NCBI GenBank assembly: GCA_029976075.1
Contig: JARKNW010000057.1
Location: forward strand, 1-64,000
Reading direction: 5' to 3'
Source of the DNA: Pleomorphomonas sp.
GTDB lineage: Bacteria; Pseudomonadota; Alphaproteobacteria; Rhizobiales; Pleomorphomonadaceae
Length of the DNA stretch: 64,000 bases
Shown: positions 43,634 through 54,548 of the stretch, piece by piece
Layout: the number at the start of each line of letters is the position of its first letter
How positions within the stretch are numbered: position 1 is the stretch's first letter
The notes under the pieces: model-generated
What the model saw: only the letters and a program-made list of their open reading frames with translations
Databases searched by the model: none
What the model was told of the DNA's origin: nothing
Made by a program: the position numbers and the translations under genes

Positions 43634-44616
43634 GGACGGGCTCCGCTTGGCCCGCGCAGACGCGGATCGACGAGGCGCTGCACAAGGTCGGCCGCAAAGC
43701 CCACGAGTAGCACCATCAGTGTCGAGATGAACAACACGCCCTGAACGCTCGGATAGTCACGTTGCTCTATGCCGCTCAGCAACATGGAGCCGAGGCCGGG
43801 CAGGGAGAAGACGCGTTCCACCACCACGGCGCCGAGCAGGGTGGAAGCGAGTTCGATGCCCAGGATCGAGATCACCGGGACCGCTCCATTGCGGATGCCA
43901 TGACGAACAAGCGCCTCGCCATAGCCGGCGCCGAGCGCGCGCGCCGTGCGGAGATAATCGGACCCGATGACATCGAGCGTCGCCGAGCGAACGTAACGGA
44001 TCAGCGAGGCCGACATGACCAAGGCAATCGTCAGGATGGGCAAGGCAAGCTGATGCAGGGCGGCGAACGGATCGCGCCATCCCGATGGAGGAAAGCCACT
44101 TGACGGGAAAAGGCGCAACTTCACGGCAAAGGCGGTGACCAGCAGGATGCCGATCCAGAACACCGGAACGGCCACACCGAGCTGGGAGATGATCGAGATG
44201 AGGCCGCCGTACCACCGATCACGCTTGACGGCAGCCAGTATGCCGAGCGGCAGGGCGATCAGGATCGCACTCGAAAAGGCGAGGGCAGTGAGCGGCAGCG
44301 TCAGCATGAGGCGACGGCCGACTTCGTCGAGGACCGGCACGCCGGAAACGAAAGACTCTCCGAGATCGAGACTGCCGAGTTGCCGAAGATAGCGTGCAAA
44401 CTGGGCGGCTATCGGCAAGTCGGAGCCCACCTGTCGGCGGGCGGCCTCGATCTGCTGTGGGTCGGCTCCCACCGAAACAAGCGCGTTGGCGGGATCTCCC
44501 GGCAGGAGACGCAACAGCAAGAAGAGAACTGCGGCGGCAATCAGCACCGAAACGAGGAGGATCGCCGTCCGGCGGACGACATAGGCGAGAATGGCGGCAC
44601 CTTTTAAAAGTAGCAA
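43630..44616 (-). CDS. Peptide-type ABC transporter permease (DppB class)
   Basis: 328 residues, about six membrane helices. The signature VLFLLLRLLPGDPANALVSV in the first part and the EAA loop YLRTARALGAGYGEALVRHG mark the DppB/OppB class. The listed start is a TTG (44616) directly after the stem-loop at 44617-44645 and has no clear RBS; an ATT start 24 nt further in, with AAAAGG upstream, is possible. The real N terminus is uncertain by about 10 residues. Confidence 0.88.
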   Translation of the reverse strand: MLLLKGAAILAYVVRRTAILLVSVLIAAAVLFLLLRLLPGDPANALVSVGADPQQIEAARRQVGSDLPIAAQFARYLRQLGSLDLGESFVSGVPVLDEVGRRLMLTLPLTALAFSSAILIALPLGILAAVKRDRWYGGLISIISQLGVAVPVFWIGILLVTAFAVKLRLFPSSGFPPSGWRDPFAALHQLALPILTIALVMSASLIRYVRSATLDVIGSDYLRTARALGAGYGEALVRHGIRNGAVPVISILGIELASTLLGAVVVERVFSLPGLGSMLLSGIEQRDYPSVQGVLFISTLMVLLVGFAADLVQRLVDPRLRGPSGARP

Positions 44617-44645
44617 GCGCCGCCCGAGATTAGGTCGGACGGCGC
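44617..44645 (-). terminator. Stem-loop between the binding protein gene and the permease genes
   Basis: On the minus strand GCGCCG and CGGCGC, with inner CCGA/TCGG, enclose a loop; the T-run (CTACTTTTAAAA) comes 6-8 nt later. It probably lets most transcripts end after the binding protein gene, giving it an excess over the permease. Confidence 0.55.
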
Positions 44646-44670
44646 GCAGTGTCGAGCAAGGGGAGAGAAG

Positions 44671-46185
44671 TTACTCGGCCTTCTTGATGCCGTAGGCGAA
44701 GAACTGCGAGTTGAGGCCGTTGAGCGGATAGCCGGAGACCGACTTCTTCGACACCACAATCTGCGGATAAAGGTAGAGCCAGTTGCTGGCCGCGTCCTCA
44801 GCGATCTGGATGTTGGCTTCCTTCAGCTTCTCGGTCTGCTCGTCGACGGACTTGGCCTCCTCCGACGCCTTGATCAGCTCGGTAACGTTGGGGTTGTTGT
44901 AGCCCCAGTAGAAGTCGGGATTGCCGTAGAAGACGATGTCGCGGTGGTTCACGTGCTCCTGCAGGGTCGCCTGGAAGTCATGCGCCTTGTAGACCTTGGT
45001 GTACCACTCGTTGGCGGTGATGACGTTGATGTTCACCTTGACGCCAATCTTGGCGAGTTCACCCTGCAGGAACTGCGCGGCGAGCGGGTGCGGATCGTAG
45101 TTGGGCGTGTCGATGGTGAAGGTGAAGCCGTTGGGATAGCCGGCCTCGGCGAGCAGCGCCTTGGCGCTCGCCGGATCATAGGCATCGGTCTTGGTGAGAT
45201 CGACATACCAGGGATCGGTCGGCGGCACGAACGAGCCGATCAGCGTGCCATACTCGCCCCAGACCGCCTCGAGCAGCTTCTTGTCGTCGACGGCGCGCGC
45301 CAGGGCCTTGCGGACCTTGACGTTGTCGAAGGGGGCGACGCGATCGTTGTAGGCCAGGATCAGCTTGGTGGTGGACTTGCCTTCGGCGACGGTAAAGTCG
45401 GGGTTGTCCTTGAACTGCGCGAGCGAATCCGGGCTTTGCACTGACGTGATGACGTCGACTGCGCCAGTGAGCAGCGCATTGTTGAGAGCCGTCGCCTCGG
45501 TAAAATACTTGAAGACGACCTCGCCATTCTCAGGCTTCGCCGCCCAGTACTTGTCGAACCGTTTGACGGCGAGCTGAGAGCCGCGCTGCCAGGCATCAAG
45601 TGCGTAGGGCCCGGTGCCATCCTCGGTGGACTGCAGATCCTTGGCCTTGTCGTTGATCACCCAGACATAGGAAAGATTGTAGGGCAGCGAGATCGACCGC
45701 GAGGAAAGCTTGATGACGACAGTGGCGTCGTCCGGCGTCTCGATGGAACTGATCGGCTTCAGCGAGTTCTTGCGCGAGCTCTTGCTCTCGGCCGAGGTGA
45801 CGCGCTCGATCGACCACTTGACGTCGGCGGACGTCAGCGGATCGCCGGAGTGGAAAGTGACGCCCGGCTGCAGGGTGAACGTATAGGTGAGGCCGTCATC
45901 GGAAACCTTGTAGTCCTTGACCAGGCTCGGCGACACCGATCCATCGTCGTTGAGGCGGAACAAGGCCTCATAGACGTTGCCATTGAACGCTTCGTTGATG
46001 CCCTGACCGGCGCCTGCGGTATTATCCAGATTCTGCGGCTCGTAGAGCGAACCGACGTTGATGGTCGCATCCGGACCGCCATCGGCAGCCAAGGCCGGCG
46101 CGATACCCATCAGGAGCAGCGCGGCCGTCGTGACCTTCAGAACCGACTGGAGCGGCCGACTGGCGAGGGCAGGCAAAGCGATCAT
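44671..46185 (-). CDS. Peptide/nickel-type ABC transporter substrate-binding protein (SBP family 5)
   Basis: 504 residues. Signal peptide about residues 1-33 (VTTAALLLMGIAPALA), then the family 5 layout: VYEALFRLNDDGSVSPSLVK, YTFTLQPGVTFHSGDPLTSA and DVKWSIERV. The C-terminal half contains NANPTVTEL-like and PDFYWGYNNPNVTELIKASE sequence. The ligand may be dipeptides, oligopeptides, opines or nickel; it cannot be read from sequence. First gene of its operon, preceded by a 190-bp AT-rich gap. Confidence 0.92.
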   Translation of the reverse strand: MIALPALASRPLQSVLKVTTAALLLMGIAPALAADGGPDATINVGSLYEPQNLDNTAGAGQGINEAFNGNVYEALFRLNDDGSVSPSLVKDYKVSDDGLTYTFTLQPGVTFHSGDPLTSADVKWSIERVTSAESKSSRKNSLKPISSIETPDDATVVIKLSSRSISLPYNLSYVWVINDKAKDLQSTEDGTGPYALDAWQRGSQLAVKRFDKYWAAKPENGEVVFKYFTEATALNNALLTGAVDVITSVQSPDSLAQFKDNPDFTVAEGKSTTKLILAYNDRVAPFDNVKVRKALARAVDDKKLLEAVWGEYGTLIGSFVPPTDPWYVDLTKTDAYDPASAKALLAEAGYPNGFTFTIDTPNYDPHPLAAQFLQGELAKIGVKVNINVITANEWYTKVYKAHDFQATLQEHVNHRDIVFYGNPDFYWGYNNPNVTELIKASEEAKSVDEQTEKLKEANIQIAEDAASNWLYLYPQIVVSKKSVSGYPLNGLNSQFFAYGIKKAE

Positions 46186-46377
46186 GTTTCTCTCCTCGGG
46201 TGACGGCCGACTGGGCGACCTGTTGGCGGCCAGTCTAGCCGAGGCATGGGAAATGAGAATGTCGTTGCCGTCTTAAATGGCGAGAGGCGCAGAAACAGGT
46301 TTGCTAGAAATGGCCAATAGCTAGATAAATTTACTCGTATAGGCATCTCTAGACAAGGTTGCTGCGATTGTCGGAAT

Positions 46378-46800
46378 CTAGAGAAGAGGGTCGCCGTCGA
46401 TGATATCAATTGCCGTGTGATAGCTGTTGCCGATGGTGCAGACCTTGTGCGCCTCTTCGATCAGGGCTCGCCGTTCGGCATCATTGAAATCGCCCTCGAT
46501 TGCGAAGCGGCACGTCTGCCGGGCGATGCGTGACGGTGGCTCGGAAGCCTTGGCGCCAATCACCTCAACCGAAACCGAACCGAGCCGGTCGTTGAGTCCC
46601 AGGTTGCGCGCAGCGATGCGGACACTGAGGGCCAGGCACCCGGCCAGCGATGAGTCCAGAAGCTCCAGAGGATTGAAGCCCTCCATCGACGGCGAGCCGG
46701 CCAACGCCAGGTTGGCGCCCGAGCGGGCCACCACGTTGCCGTGGCCATTGCGATCGAGAGTGGCGGTAGCGCCCATCGGGCGGACCTTGACCTGCGACAT
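46378..46800 (-). CDS. OsmC family protein
   Basis: 140 residues from the ATG at 46800 (GGAG upstream). The two conserved cysteines lie in SSLAGCLALSVRIAARNLGL and EEAHKVCTIGNSYHTAIDII. OsmC/Ohr proteins reduce organic peroxides with these cysteines; the subfamily cannot be told by eye. The upstream in-frame start at 46839 lacks support. It is a single gene after the end of the pentulose operon. Confidence 0.88.
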   Translation of the reverse strand: MSQVKVRPMGATATLDRNGHGNVVARSGANLALAGSPSMEGFNPLELLDSSLAGCLALSVRIAARNLGLNDRLGSVSVEVIGAKASEPPSRIARQTCRFAIEGDFNDAERRALIEEAHKVCTIGNSYHTAIDIIDGDPLL

Positions 46801-46880
46801 GAACATCTCCGTTCCGAGCCATCTGCCCGGCCGGCGCAAGATAGTCGCTTTGCCGTATCGTGGCGAGGCATGCGCGCCGC

Positions 46881-46921
46881 AAAAAGGAACGGCGGCAAGC
46901 CGTCGCCGGTTCGCCGCCGTT
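46881..46921 (-). terminator. Terminator of the pentitol/pentulose operon
   Basis: On the minus strand AACGGCGGC pairs with GCCGCCGTT, followed by CCTTTTTGC. It lies 22 nt after the stop of the SDR gene and closes the operon that begins at rbsB-like 55466. Confidence 0.8.
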
Positions 46922-46943
46922 GGGTTTGCGGAGGGGAGGAGGA

Positions 46944-47672
46944 TCAGATATCGAACTGGGCGGGCAGGATCACCAGATCGCGCACGATGACGTTGCGCGG
47001 GCGCGTCAGCATGAAAATGACAGCTTCGGCGACTTCTTCCGGCTCGATCAGGCCACCGGCCGCCTTCAGGGCCGCCAGCCGCTCCGGCACCCAGTCCTTG
47101 AGGAGCGCCGTGATGACCGGGCCCGGCTGCACCGCGCCGACGCGGACATCATGCTTGGCGACCTGGCGGCGGACGGTATGCACGAAGGCCTGAACGGCGT
47201 GCTTGGAGGCGGTATAGATCGGCTCGACCATCACCGGCACCACACCGGCGACGGAGCTGGTCATCAGGATGTCGCCATGCTTGCGCTCGATCATGTAGGG
47301 CAGAACGGCGTGCACGGTGCGGAAAGCCGCGTTGATGTTGAGGTTCAGCATGCGGTCCCAGGCGTCCGGGTCGCCGGTGGCGGCATCGCCGCCGATATAG
47401 GCACCGGCATTGGCATGCAGGATGTCGAGTTTGCCGGCCTTGTCCAGGATCTGCGGCAGCATGGTGGCGACGCTCTTGGGATTCAGGAGGTCGATGCGAA
47501 CCGGGAAGGCATTGGCACCAATCTCGGCGCAGGCCTTGGAAAGGCCCTCTTCGTCGCGGTCGACGATCGCGACGCGGGCGCCAGCCTCAGCCATGGCCTT
47601 GGCGCAAGCCAGACCGATGCCGGAAGCGCCACCCGTGACGGCGGCAACCTGACCCTTGATACTCACAGCCAT
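46944..47672 (-). CDS. Ribitol 2-dehydrogenase-like short-chain dehydrogenase
   Basis: 242 residues from the ATG at 47672 (AAAGGAGAC upstream). NAD-binding motif VTGGASGIG near residue 10; the catalytic motif is [13 protein letters not shown] (Y-x-x-x-K) with the partner serine in [14 protein letters not shown]. It resembles ribitol 2-dehydrogenase-type SDRs, but substrate specificity is not readable. In this operon it would oxidise a pentitol to a pentulose for the kinases upstream. Last gene before the terminator. Confidence 0.85.
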   Translation of the reverse strand: MAVSIKGQVAAVTGGASGIGLACAKAMAEAGARVAIVDRDEEGLSKACAEIGANAFPVRIDLLNPKSVATMLPQILDKAGKLDILHANAGAYIGGDAATGDPDAWDRMLNLNINAAFRTVHAVLPYMIERKHGDILMTSSVAGVVPVMVEPIYTASKHAVQAFVHTVRRQVAKHDVRVGAVQPGPVITALLKDWVPERLAALKAAGGLIEPEEVAEAVIFMLTRPRNVIVRDLVILPAQFDI

Positions 47673-47740
47673 TTCAGTCTCCTTTCGTCCGTCTGTGACG
47701 GGCATTTGCTTTGTTGCTTGGACGTTTCCTCAGGTGTTTT

Positions 47741-48619
47741 TCATGTCGTTGGCAGAAGACCGCCGAGGCGCATCTGCTCGATCATCCAGCGCCGGGCCGT
47801 TGCAATCTCGACCACCGGCTCGTCAGATTTCTCCGTCCACATCTCCATCAGGAAGGGGCCGCGATAGCCAAGGTCGGCAAGCGTGGCGAAGCAGGCCCTG
47901 AAGTCGACGCAACCCTCTCCGAAAGGCACGTCTCGGAACTGGCCCGGGAAATCACCGGTGACCTTGCGTGTGTCTTTCAGGTGAATGGCGACGATGCGGT
48001 CGATGCCTGCCCTGAGCTCCGCATCGACGTCGTTGCCCCAGGCCGTGAGGTTGCCAAGGTCGGGGTAGACGCAGAAGTAAGGCGAGTTGATGAGCTGGTC
48101 ATACTCCCGCCACCGCGTAATAGAGTTGATGAAGGCGGTGTCCATGATCTCCACCGCCAGCATCACCTGGGCCTTGGATGCCTCGCGAACAGACCACTGC
48201 AGGCCCTCGATGAACCGCTCCTTGGTGCCCGCATCCGCTTCCTCGTAGTAGACGTCATAACCAGCCAACTGGATCGTGCGGATGCCGACGTCGACGCAGA
48301 GATCAATTGCCCGGCGCATGATGTCGCGCGCCTTGACGCGCGTCGAAGCGTCGCGACTGCCAAACGGAAAGCGACGGTGAGCAGACAGGCACATGCTCGG
48401 CACCGAAACACCGAGGTCGCGCACCGCAGCGCAAAAGGCAGCACGCTCGGCCTTTGACCAGCTCAGGCGGGTCAGGCGTTCATCCGTCTCGTCGATGGAC
48501 ATTTCCACGAAATCGAAGTCCAACGCCTTGGCCAGTGCCAACCGCGCCGGCCAGTCGAGGTCCTTCGGCAGGGCCTTCTCATAAATGCCCAACGGGTTGG
48601 GTAGCGCCTCTCTGGTCAC
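47741..48619 (-). CDS. ulaE: L-xylulose/L-ribulose-5-phosphate 3-epimerase (UlaE/SgbU type)
   Basis: 292 residues from the GTG at 48619 (GGAGAACGAC upstream). The start PLGIYEKALP, then FDFVEMSIDETDERLTRLSW, SMCLSAHRRFPFGSRD, IQLAGYDVYYEEA and VPFGEGCVDFRACFATL, match UlaE throughout. The enzyme converts L-xylulose 5-phosphate to L-ribulose 5-phosphate in a TIM barrel with a metal-binding Glu-Asp-His-Glu set. The upstream frame to 48763 covers the end of the kinase gene and is not used. It follows the L-xylulose kinase by 26 nt, supplying its substrate. Confidence 0.92.
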   Translation of the reverse strand: MTREALPNPLGIYEKALPKDLDWPARLALAKALDFDFVEMSIDETDERLTRLSWSKAERAAFCAAVRDLGVSVPSMCLSAHRRFPFGSRDASTRVKARDIMRRAIDLCVDVGIRTIQLAGYDVYYEEADAGTKERFIEGLQWSVREASKAQVMLAVEIMDTAFINSITRWREYDQLINSPYFCVYPDLGNLTAWGNDVDAELRAGIDRIVAIHLKDTRKVTGDFPGQFRDVPFGEGCVDFRACFATLADLGYRGPFLMEMWTEKSDEPVVEIATARRWMIEQMRLGGLLPTT

Positions 48620-48645
48620 GTCGTTCTCCAGATCTTGATGGCAAG

Positions 48646-50139
48646 TCAGCTTCCGGCCGGCAGGGCGGACAGCGTTTCGGCCAAGCGGCGGAAGGCCGCG
48701 TATTTCTCGCGATAGGCAGAGAAGCTCTTGGTGTCCGGCTCGACCATCGCCCCCGACGGGCACATGGCGGCCATGGCCTCCTTGAAGCCTTTATGGGCAC
48801 CGGTGCCGACCGCGGCGGCGATCGCCGCGCCGAGGCAACCGGATTGCTCGACATGCATCACCTCGACGGGCATTTCGGAAATGTCGGCCACCATCTGCAT
48901 CCAGGGCTTGGAACGGGTTGGCCCGCCAGTGAGCCGCAGCGTCTTGTCGCGGCCGGACAGCTTGACGATCCGCTCGAGGTGGACGTGTTGCGAGAAGCAG
49001 ATACCTTCGTAGACTGCCTGCAGTACCTGACCGAGGCCATGGGCGTTGGCAAGGCCATGGAGGCCGGCCGAAAGATCGTCGCCGAGATTGGAGGCGAAGA
49101 GATAGGGCAGGAACTGGATGCCGGTACCCGCCTTCGGCAGCGACGAAATCATCAGGTCGGCTTGGCGATAGCAGTCGGGCATGCCGCCCAGGAAGGTGCG
49201 GACGAACCATTCGAGATTACCGGCCGAGGTCGGGCTTCCCTCATGAACGAAGTAGCGATCGGGCATGCAGTAGCGACCCCAGATGTAGGGCCACTTGTCG
49301 CCGGCCGGCTTGAGGATCCGGTCGGTCGTCCAGGTGACGATGGTCCAGGTGCCCATGATCACGTTGACGAAGTTCGGGTCGGCGAGGCCGGCGCAGACCG
49401 CTGCCGATACCACGTCGAAGAAACCGCCGAATACCGGCGTCCCGGCCTTGAGCCCGGTCTCCTCGGCTGCCTTGGCGCTCAGGCCGGCAACGCATTCCTC
49501 CGAACCGACGACCGGCGGCAGGCACCCCTCCATCTCTTCGATGCCGAACATCTTGAAGAGAGCCGGGTCATAGGCACCCTTTTCAACGTTGTAGAGGTTA
49601 CTGCCGGAAATGTTGGTGACTTCGGCCGCGAAAACACCAGTCAACTTGTAGCGGATGAAATCATGGGCCATCAGGACATGGCGCGTCCGGCGATAGTTGT
49701 CTGGCTCGTTGGCTTTCATCCAAGCGAGCAGAGACACAGGATGGCCGGTCCACAGCTGCTGATAGCCATAGGGGTAGCTCGCAGCGTCGAGTCCCTTCGC
49801 CTTCCAGTCCTTGACGATGGACAGCGAGCGGTTGTCCGAGGAGATGATGCCGTTGCGGACCGGCTGACCGTCGACATCGAGGGCGTAGAGACCCTTGCCG
49901 TGGGCAGAGAAGCTCACGCCTGCGACTTCTTCGGCGGAGACACCTGCTTCGGCAACGACACGGCGGATGGTGCCGGCGACGATCCGCCACATTGCGTTCA
50001 TGTCGCGCTCGGACCAACCGACGTGGGCGGCGACGCCATTGTCGACTTCGGAGGCTACGGCCTTTTCATGTCCTTCGGCGTCGTAGAGCCCGCTCTTGAT
50101 GACGGTTCCGCCGATGTCGATTCCGAGAAAGTAGGTCAC
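48646..50139 (-). CDS. lyxK: L-xylulose kinase (LyxK type, FGGY family)
   Basis: 497 residues, the size of LyxK. N-terminal FGGY fold FLGIDIGGTVIKSGLYDAEG; then GVSFSAHGKGLYALDVDGQP, YQQLWTGHPVSLLAWMKANE, NISGSNLYNVEKGAYDPALF, FGGFFDVVSAAVCAGLADPN, TVMGTW-like VNVIMGTWTIVTWTTDRILK and LRLTGGPTRSKPWMQMVADI. By memory these blocks match E. coli LyxK well. It phosphorylates L-xylulose to L-xylulose 5-phosphate for the epimerase downstream. Confidence 0.88.
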   Translation of the reverse strand: MTYFLGIDIGGTVIKSGLYDAEGHEKAVASEVDNGVAAHVGWSERDMNAMWRIVAGTIRRVVAEAGVSAEEVAGVSFSAHGKGLYALDVDGQPVRNGIISSDNRSLSIVKDWKAKGLDAASYPYGYQQLWTGHPVSLLAWMKANEPDNYRRTRHVLMAHDFIRYKLTGVFAAEVTNISGSNLYNVEKGAYDPALFKMFGIEEMEGCLPPVVGSEECVAGLSAKAAEETGLKAGTPVFGGFFDVVSAAVCAGLADPNFVNVIMGTWTIVTWTTDRILKPAGDKWPYIWGRYCMPDRYFVHEGSPTSAGNLEWFVRTFLGGMPDCYRQADLMISSLPKAGTGIQFLPYLFASNLGDDLSAGLHGLANAHGLGQVLQAVYEGICFSQHVHLERIVKLSGRDKTLRLTGGPTRSKPWMQMVADISEMPVEVMHVEQSGCLGAAIAAAVGTGAHKGFKEAMAAMCPSGAMVEPDTKSFSAYREKYAAFRRLAETLSALPAGS

Positions 50140-50263
50140 GGCTCTGGTCCCCTGGAGAAACGCGAGACTGGTTCGGCTAGGTGCCGGTTAAAGACGACCC
50201 ATTCCGCTGGACAGCTTGTCCGGCAGTCGGGGCATTGTTGATGTCGGGACGGTCGAAGGTTGA

Positions 50264-51853
50264 TCAGTTGGTCGCGAGAATGCCGCGATACTTCAGCTGG
50301 TCACCCGCCATCTCGCGGAAGACACGATATTTCTTGTCATGGAAGGCTGCGGTTTCAGATCTGGGTGTGGTTGTGGACACCTCGCCGGACATTGCCAGCA
50401 TGGCATCGGTGAGTTTGGGATAGAGGCCGGCCGCCGTCGCGCCAAGCATGGCCGAGCCAAGCAACATCGCCTCGCTTTCCGAGATGATCTCGATCGGCAA
50501 GCCGGTAACGTCGGCGAACTCGCGGACCCAGAGCGGGTTCTTGGCGCCGCCACCGCACAACCGGATCCGCTTGATGGCGTAGCCGTTGCCGTTCATCGTC
50601 TCGATGATATGACGGGTACCGTAGGCTACCGACTGGAGCGCCGCGAGATAGCGGACGGCAAGGCTCTCGAGCGTGTCGTCAAGCTTCAGGCCACAGATCA
50701 TGCCGGTCAGGGTCGGATCCGCAAGCGGCGATCGGTTGCCGAGATAGTAGCCAAGAAGATGGAAATCGCGGGTCGGGAATGGATCCCGCGCCTCGATCTT
50801 TCTCACGAGATCGTTGAGGTAGGCATAGGGCGACTGGCCGGTGCGCGCGAGCTCTTTTTCCAGCGCAGGCCAGGCGGCGCTGTCGCGCACGACGAAATCA
50901 ACCAACGCTCCCGCCGCGCTCTGACCACCTTCGGCCAGCCAGTAACCCGGGACCATGGCTCCATGATAGGGGCCCCAAACGCCTGGGACAAAGTGACGAT
51001 CGCGGTTGGATGCCATGTGGCAAGCCGAGGTGCCGGCAATCACGGCCAGCGCTTCTTCCGGCCGGTCGCCCAACACGCCGATACCGCCGGCATGCGCATC
51101 GATCAAACCAACGGCAACAACGACATCGGACGAAAGGCCAAGTTCGACCGCCGCGGCTGCAGTCAGCTTGCCCGCTGGATTACCCGCCTCGACGATCGTG
51201 TCTCCGATACGGTCTTCATCGATCAGCTCGGCGAGGTCGAGCGCCTCGAAGAAAGGCCGCGACCAGCGCTTCTCGTGATGAAGATATGTCCACTTGCAAA
51301 CGGTGGTACATGCCGAGCGAACGGTGCTGCCGGTCGAGCGCCAGCTCAGAAAATCGGCAAGGTCGAGGAAGAGACCCACACGCTTGTATTGAGCCGGCAG
51401 ATGGGTCTTCAGCCAGCGGATCTTCGGGATTTCCATCTCGGGCGAAATGGAGCCGCCAACGAAGTCGAGGACCTCATAGCCCCCCTTGTTGATGGCTTCC
51501 GCCTCGGCCAGGGCGCGGTGGTCCATCCAGACCACGACATTCCACTGGTCATCGCCCGTCTCCGACACGGAAACCGGCTTGCCCTTGGCATCGACCGCCA
51601 CCAGCGAACAGGTGGCGTCGTAACCGATCGCCTTGATGTCGCTGACCGGAACACCGGCGGCAACCACCACGGCGCGGACGCACTGCACAACGCCGGCCCA
51701 GATGTCTTCCGAGGATTGTTCGACATGCAGCGGCCGGGGCTTGTTCATGCGGATCGGGCGATCCGCGACCGCGAGGCGACCGCCGCGCTCGTCGAATAGG
51801 GCAGCTCTCACGCTGCCGGTTCCGACATCAACGCCGATGACATAGGAAGTCAT
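50264..51853 (-). CDS. D-ribulokinase-type FGGY carbohydrate kinase
   Basis: 529 residues from the ATG at 51853 (AGAGG upstream); the frame runs on to 51922 but without support. FGGY fold: YVIGVDVGTGSVRAALFDER at the N terminus. The motif IGYDATCSLVAVDAKGKPVS, with TCSLV, is used to recognise the FGGY/D-ribulokinase subgroup. Later blocks are NVVVWMDHRALAEAEAINKG, AVIAGTSACHMASNRDRHFV and IRLCGGGAKNPLWVREFADV. It likely converts D-ribulose to D-ribulose 5-phosphate. A 124-bp gap separates it from lyxK. Confidence 0.85.
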   Translation of the reverse strand: MTSYVIGVDVGTGSVRAALFDERGGRLAVADRPIRMNKPRPLHVEQSSEDIWAGVVQCVRAVVVAAGVPVSDIKAIGYDATCSLVAVDAKGKPVSVSETGDDQWNVVVWMDHRALAEAEAINKGGYEVLDFVGGSISPEMEIPKIRWLKTHLPAQYKRVGLFLDLADFLSWRSTGSTVRSACTTVCKWTYLHHEKRWSRPFFEALDLAELIDEDRIGDTIVEAGNPAGKLTAAAAVELGLSSDVVVAVGLIDAHAGGIGVLGDRPEEALAVIAGTSACHMASNRDRHFVPGVWGPYHGAMVPGYWLAEGGQSAAGALVDFVVRDSAAWPALEKELARTGQSPYAYLNDLVRKIEARDPFPTRDFHLLGYYLGNRSPLADPTLTGMICGLKLDDTLESLAVRYLAALQSVAYGTRHIIETMNGNGYAIKRIRLCGGGAKNPLWVREFADVTGLPIEIISESEAMLLGSAMLGATAAGLYPKLTDAMLAMSGEVSTTTPRSETAAFHDKKYRVFREMAGDQLKYRGILATN

Positions 51854-51913
51854 GGTCAACCTCTGGATGCCGCTTTGTTCAGACTGGCCTTGCGGCCTTT
51901 CCTGGTTCTTGCT

Positions 51914-51946
51914 GGGGGGCACTCCGGTACTTCCGGGAGCGCCCCC
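51914..51946 (-). terminator. Intercistronic stem-loop after rbsC-like gene
   Basis: GGGGGC-ACTCCGG and CCGGGAGC-GCCCCC form a stem of about 13 bp 8 nt after the rbsC-like stop. Without a strong T-run it is more likely an mRNA-protecting hairpin or weak terminator between importer and kinase genes. Confidence 0.5.
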
Positions 51947-51954
51947 TTGTTGTT

Positions 51955-52942
51955 TCAGCGCGAGTTCTGCTTGCGGAGGTAGCCGATAAGCACAGCGACC
52001 AGCAGGATGATGCCCTTGACGACGCGCTGGCTGTAAGGAGACAGTCCGATCATGTTCAGGCTGTTGTTGAGCACGCCGAGCAGCAGGGCGCCGATCAGGG
52101 TGCCGAAGATATGCCCACGACCACCAGTGATCGCCGTACCGCCGAGCACGACTGCCGCGATGGCGTCGAGTTCCACACCAATTGCCGAGTTGGGCTGGCC
52201 GGACAGAAGACGCGAGGTCTGGATCATGCCGGCGATGGCCGCGGTGAAGCCGGAGACGGCGTAGACCATCAACTTGATGCGTGCCGTACGGATACCCGAG
52301 AGGATGGCTGCGTCCTCGTTGCCGCCGACGGCGTAGACATAGCGGCCGAGGGGCAAACGGTTGAGCACGAAGTAGGCCGCAGCGAAGACGATCAGCATGA
52401 TCAACGTCGGGATCGGCAGGCCAAACACATACTCGCGGCCGATGAAGCCGAACTCGCGATCGATCGGCAACGGATAGCCGTTGGTGTAGATCAGACCGAG
52501 ACCGCGCGGAATCTCCATCATCGCCAGGGTGACGATGATCGGCGGCAGGGCGAAGCGGGCAATGAAGAAGCCTGAGACCGCGCCGGTCAGGGCTCCGCCG
52601 AAAATGGCCACCAGGGATGCAAGCCAGAACGGAAAGCCCATATTGGCGATCATGCCGGCCATCAGCGTCGAGGCGAGCGCCACGATGGCACCCACGGAGA
52701 GGTCGATACCACCCGTCAGGATGACGAAGGTCATGCCGACTGCGATGATACCGGTGGTCGACACCTGACGCGTGATGTTGAGCAGATTGTCGGCCGTGAA
52801 GAAGTTCTCGTTCATGGTCGCCGTCAGGACCATGAGAACGATCAGCGCAACGAAGGAGACGAATTCAGGTCTGGCTACGGCGGCCTTGGCTAGGCCGACC
52901 AGTCCGCCGGGTTGTTCGCGCGACGTCGCGCCGGTGGCAGCT

Positions 52943-52950
<8 letters not shown>
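51955..52950 (-). CDS. Ribose-type ABC transporter permease (RbsC class)
   Basis: 331 residues from the ATG at 52950 (GGGAGGTGAAA upstream), about 8-10 membrane helices. The signature ITGGIDLSVGAIVALASTLM is replaced slightly (FVILTGGIDLSVGAIVALAS), and AILSGIRTARIKLMVYAVSG and GTAITGGRGHIFGTLIGALL match RbsC. Its start lies 8 nt inside the ATPase gene. The frame from 53001 is not used. Confidence 0.93.
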
Positions 52951-54436
<1,486 letters not shown>

Positions 54437-54501
54437 GGCGGAACCCTCGGAGCGCGCCGTTGCAGACGGCGATGCTGATCGGACTGTCCGGAAAGCAGGT
54501 T

Positions 54502-54542
54502 CGTCGCGGGGAGGGGCGGTCGGCCGCTTCCTCCCCGCGACG
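54502..54542 (-). repeat. Long stem-loop between rbsB-like and rbsA-like genes
   Basis: GTCGCGGGGAGG pairs perfectly with CCTCCCCGCGAC over a 15-nt loop, starting 6 nt after the rbsB-like stop. No T-run follows. Typical of a 3' hairpin that protects the binding-protein mRNA and raises its level over the rest of the operon. Confidence 0.7.
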
Positions 54543-54548
54543 GATCAA

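Noticed and set aside
48454..50241. 595-residue plus-strand frame opposite lyxK
   Set aside because: High-GC antisense frame; the minus strand encodes a clear LyxK with conserved blocks.
50339..51799. 486-residue plus-strand frame opposite the ribulokinase
   Set aside because: Antisense shadow of a well-supported FGGY kinase.
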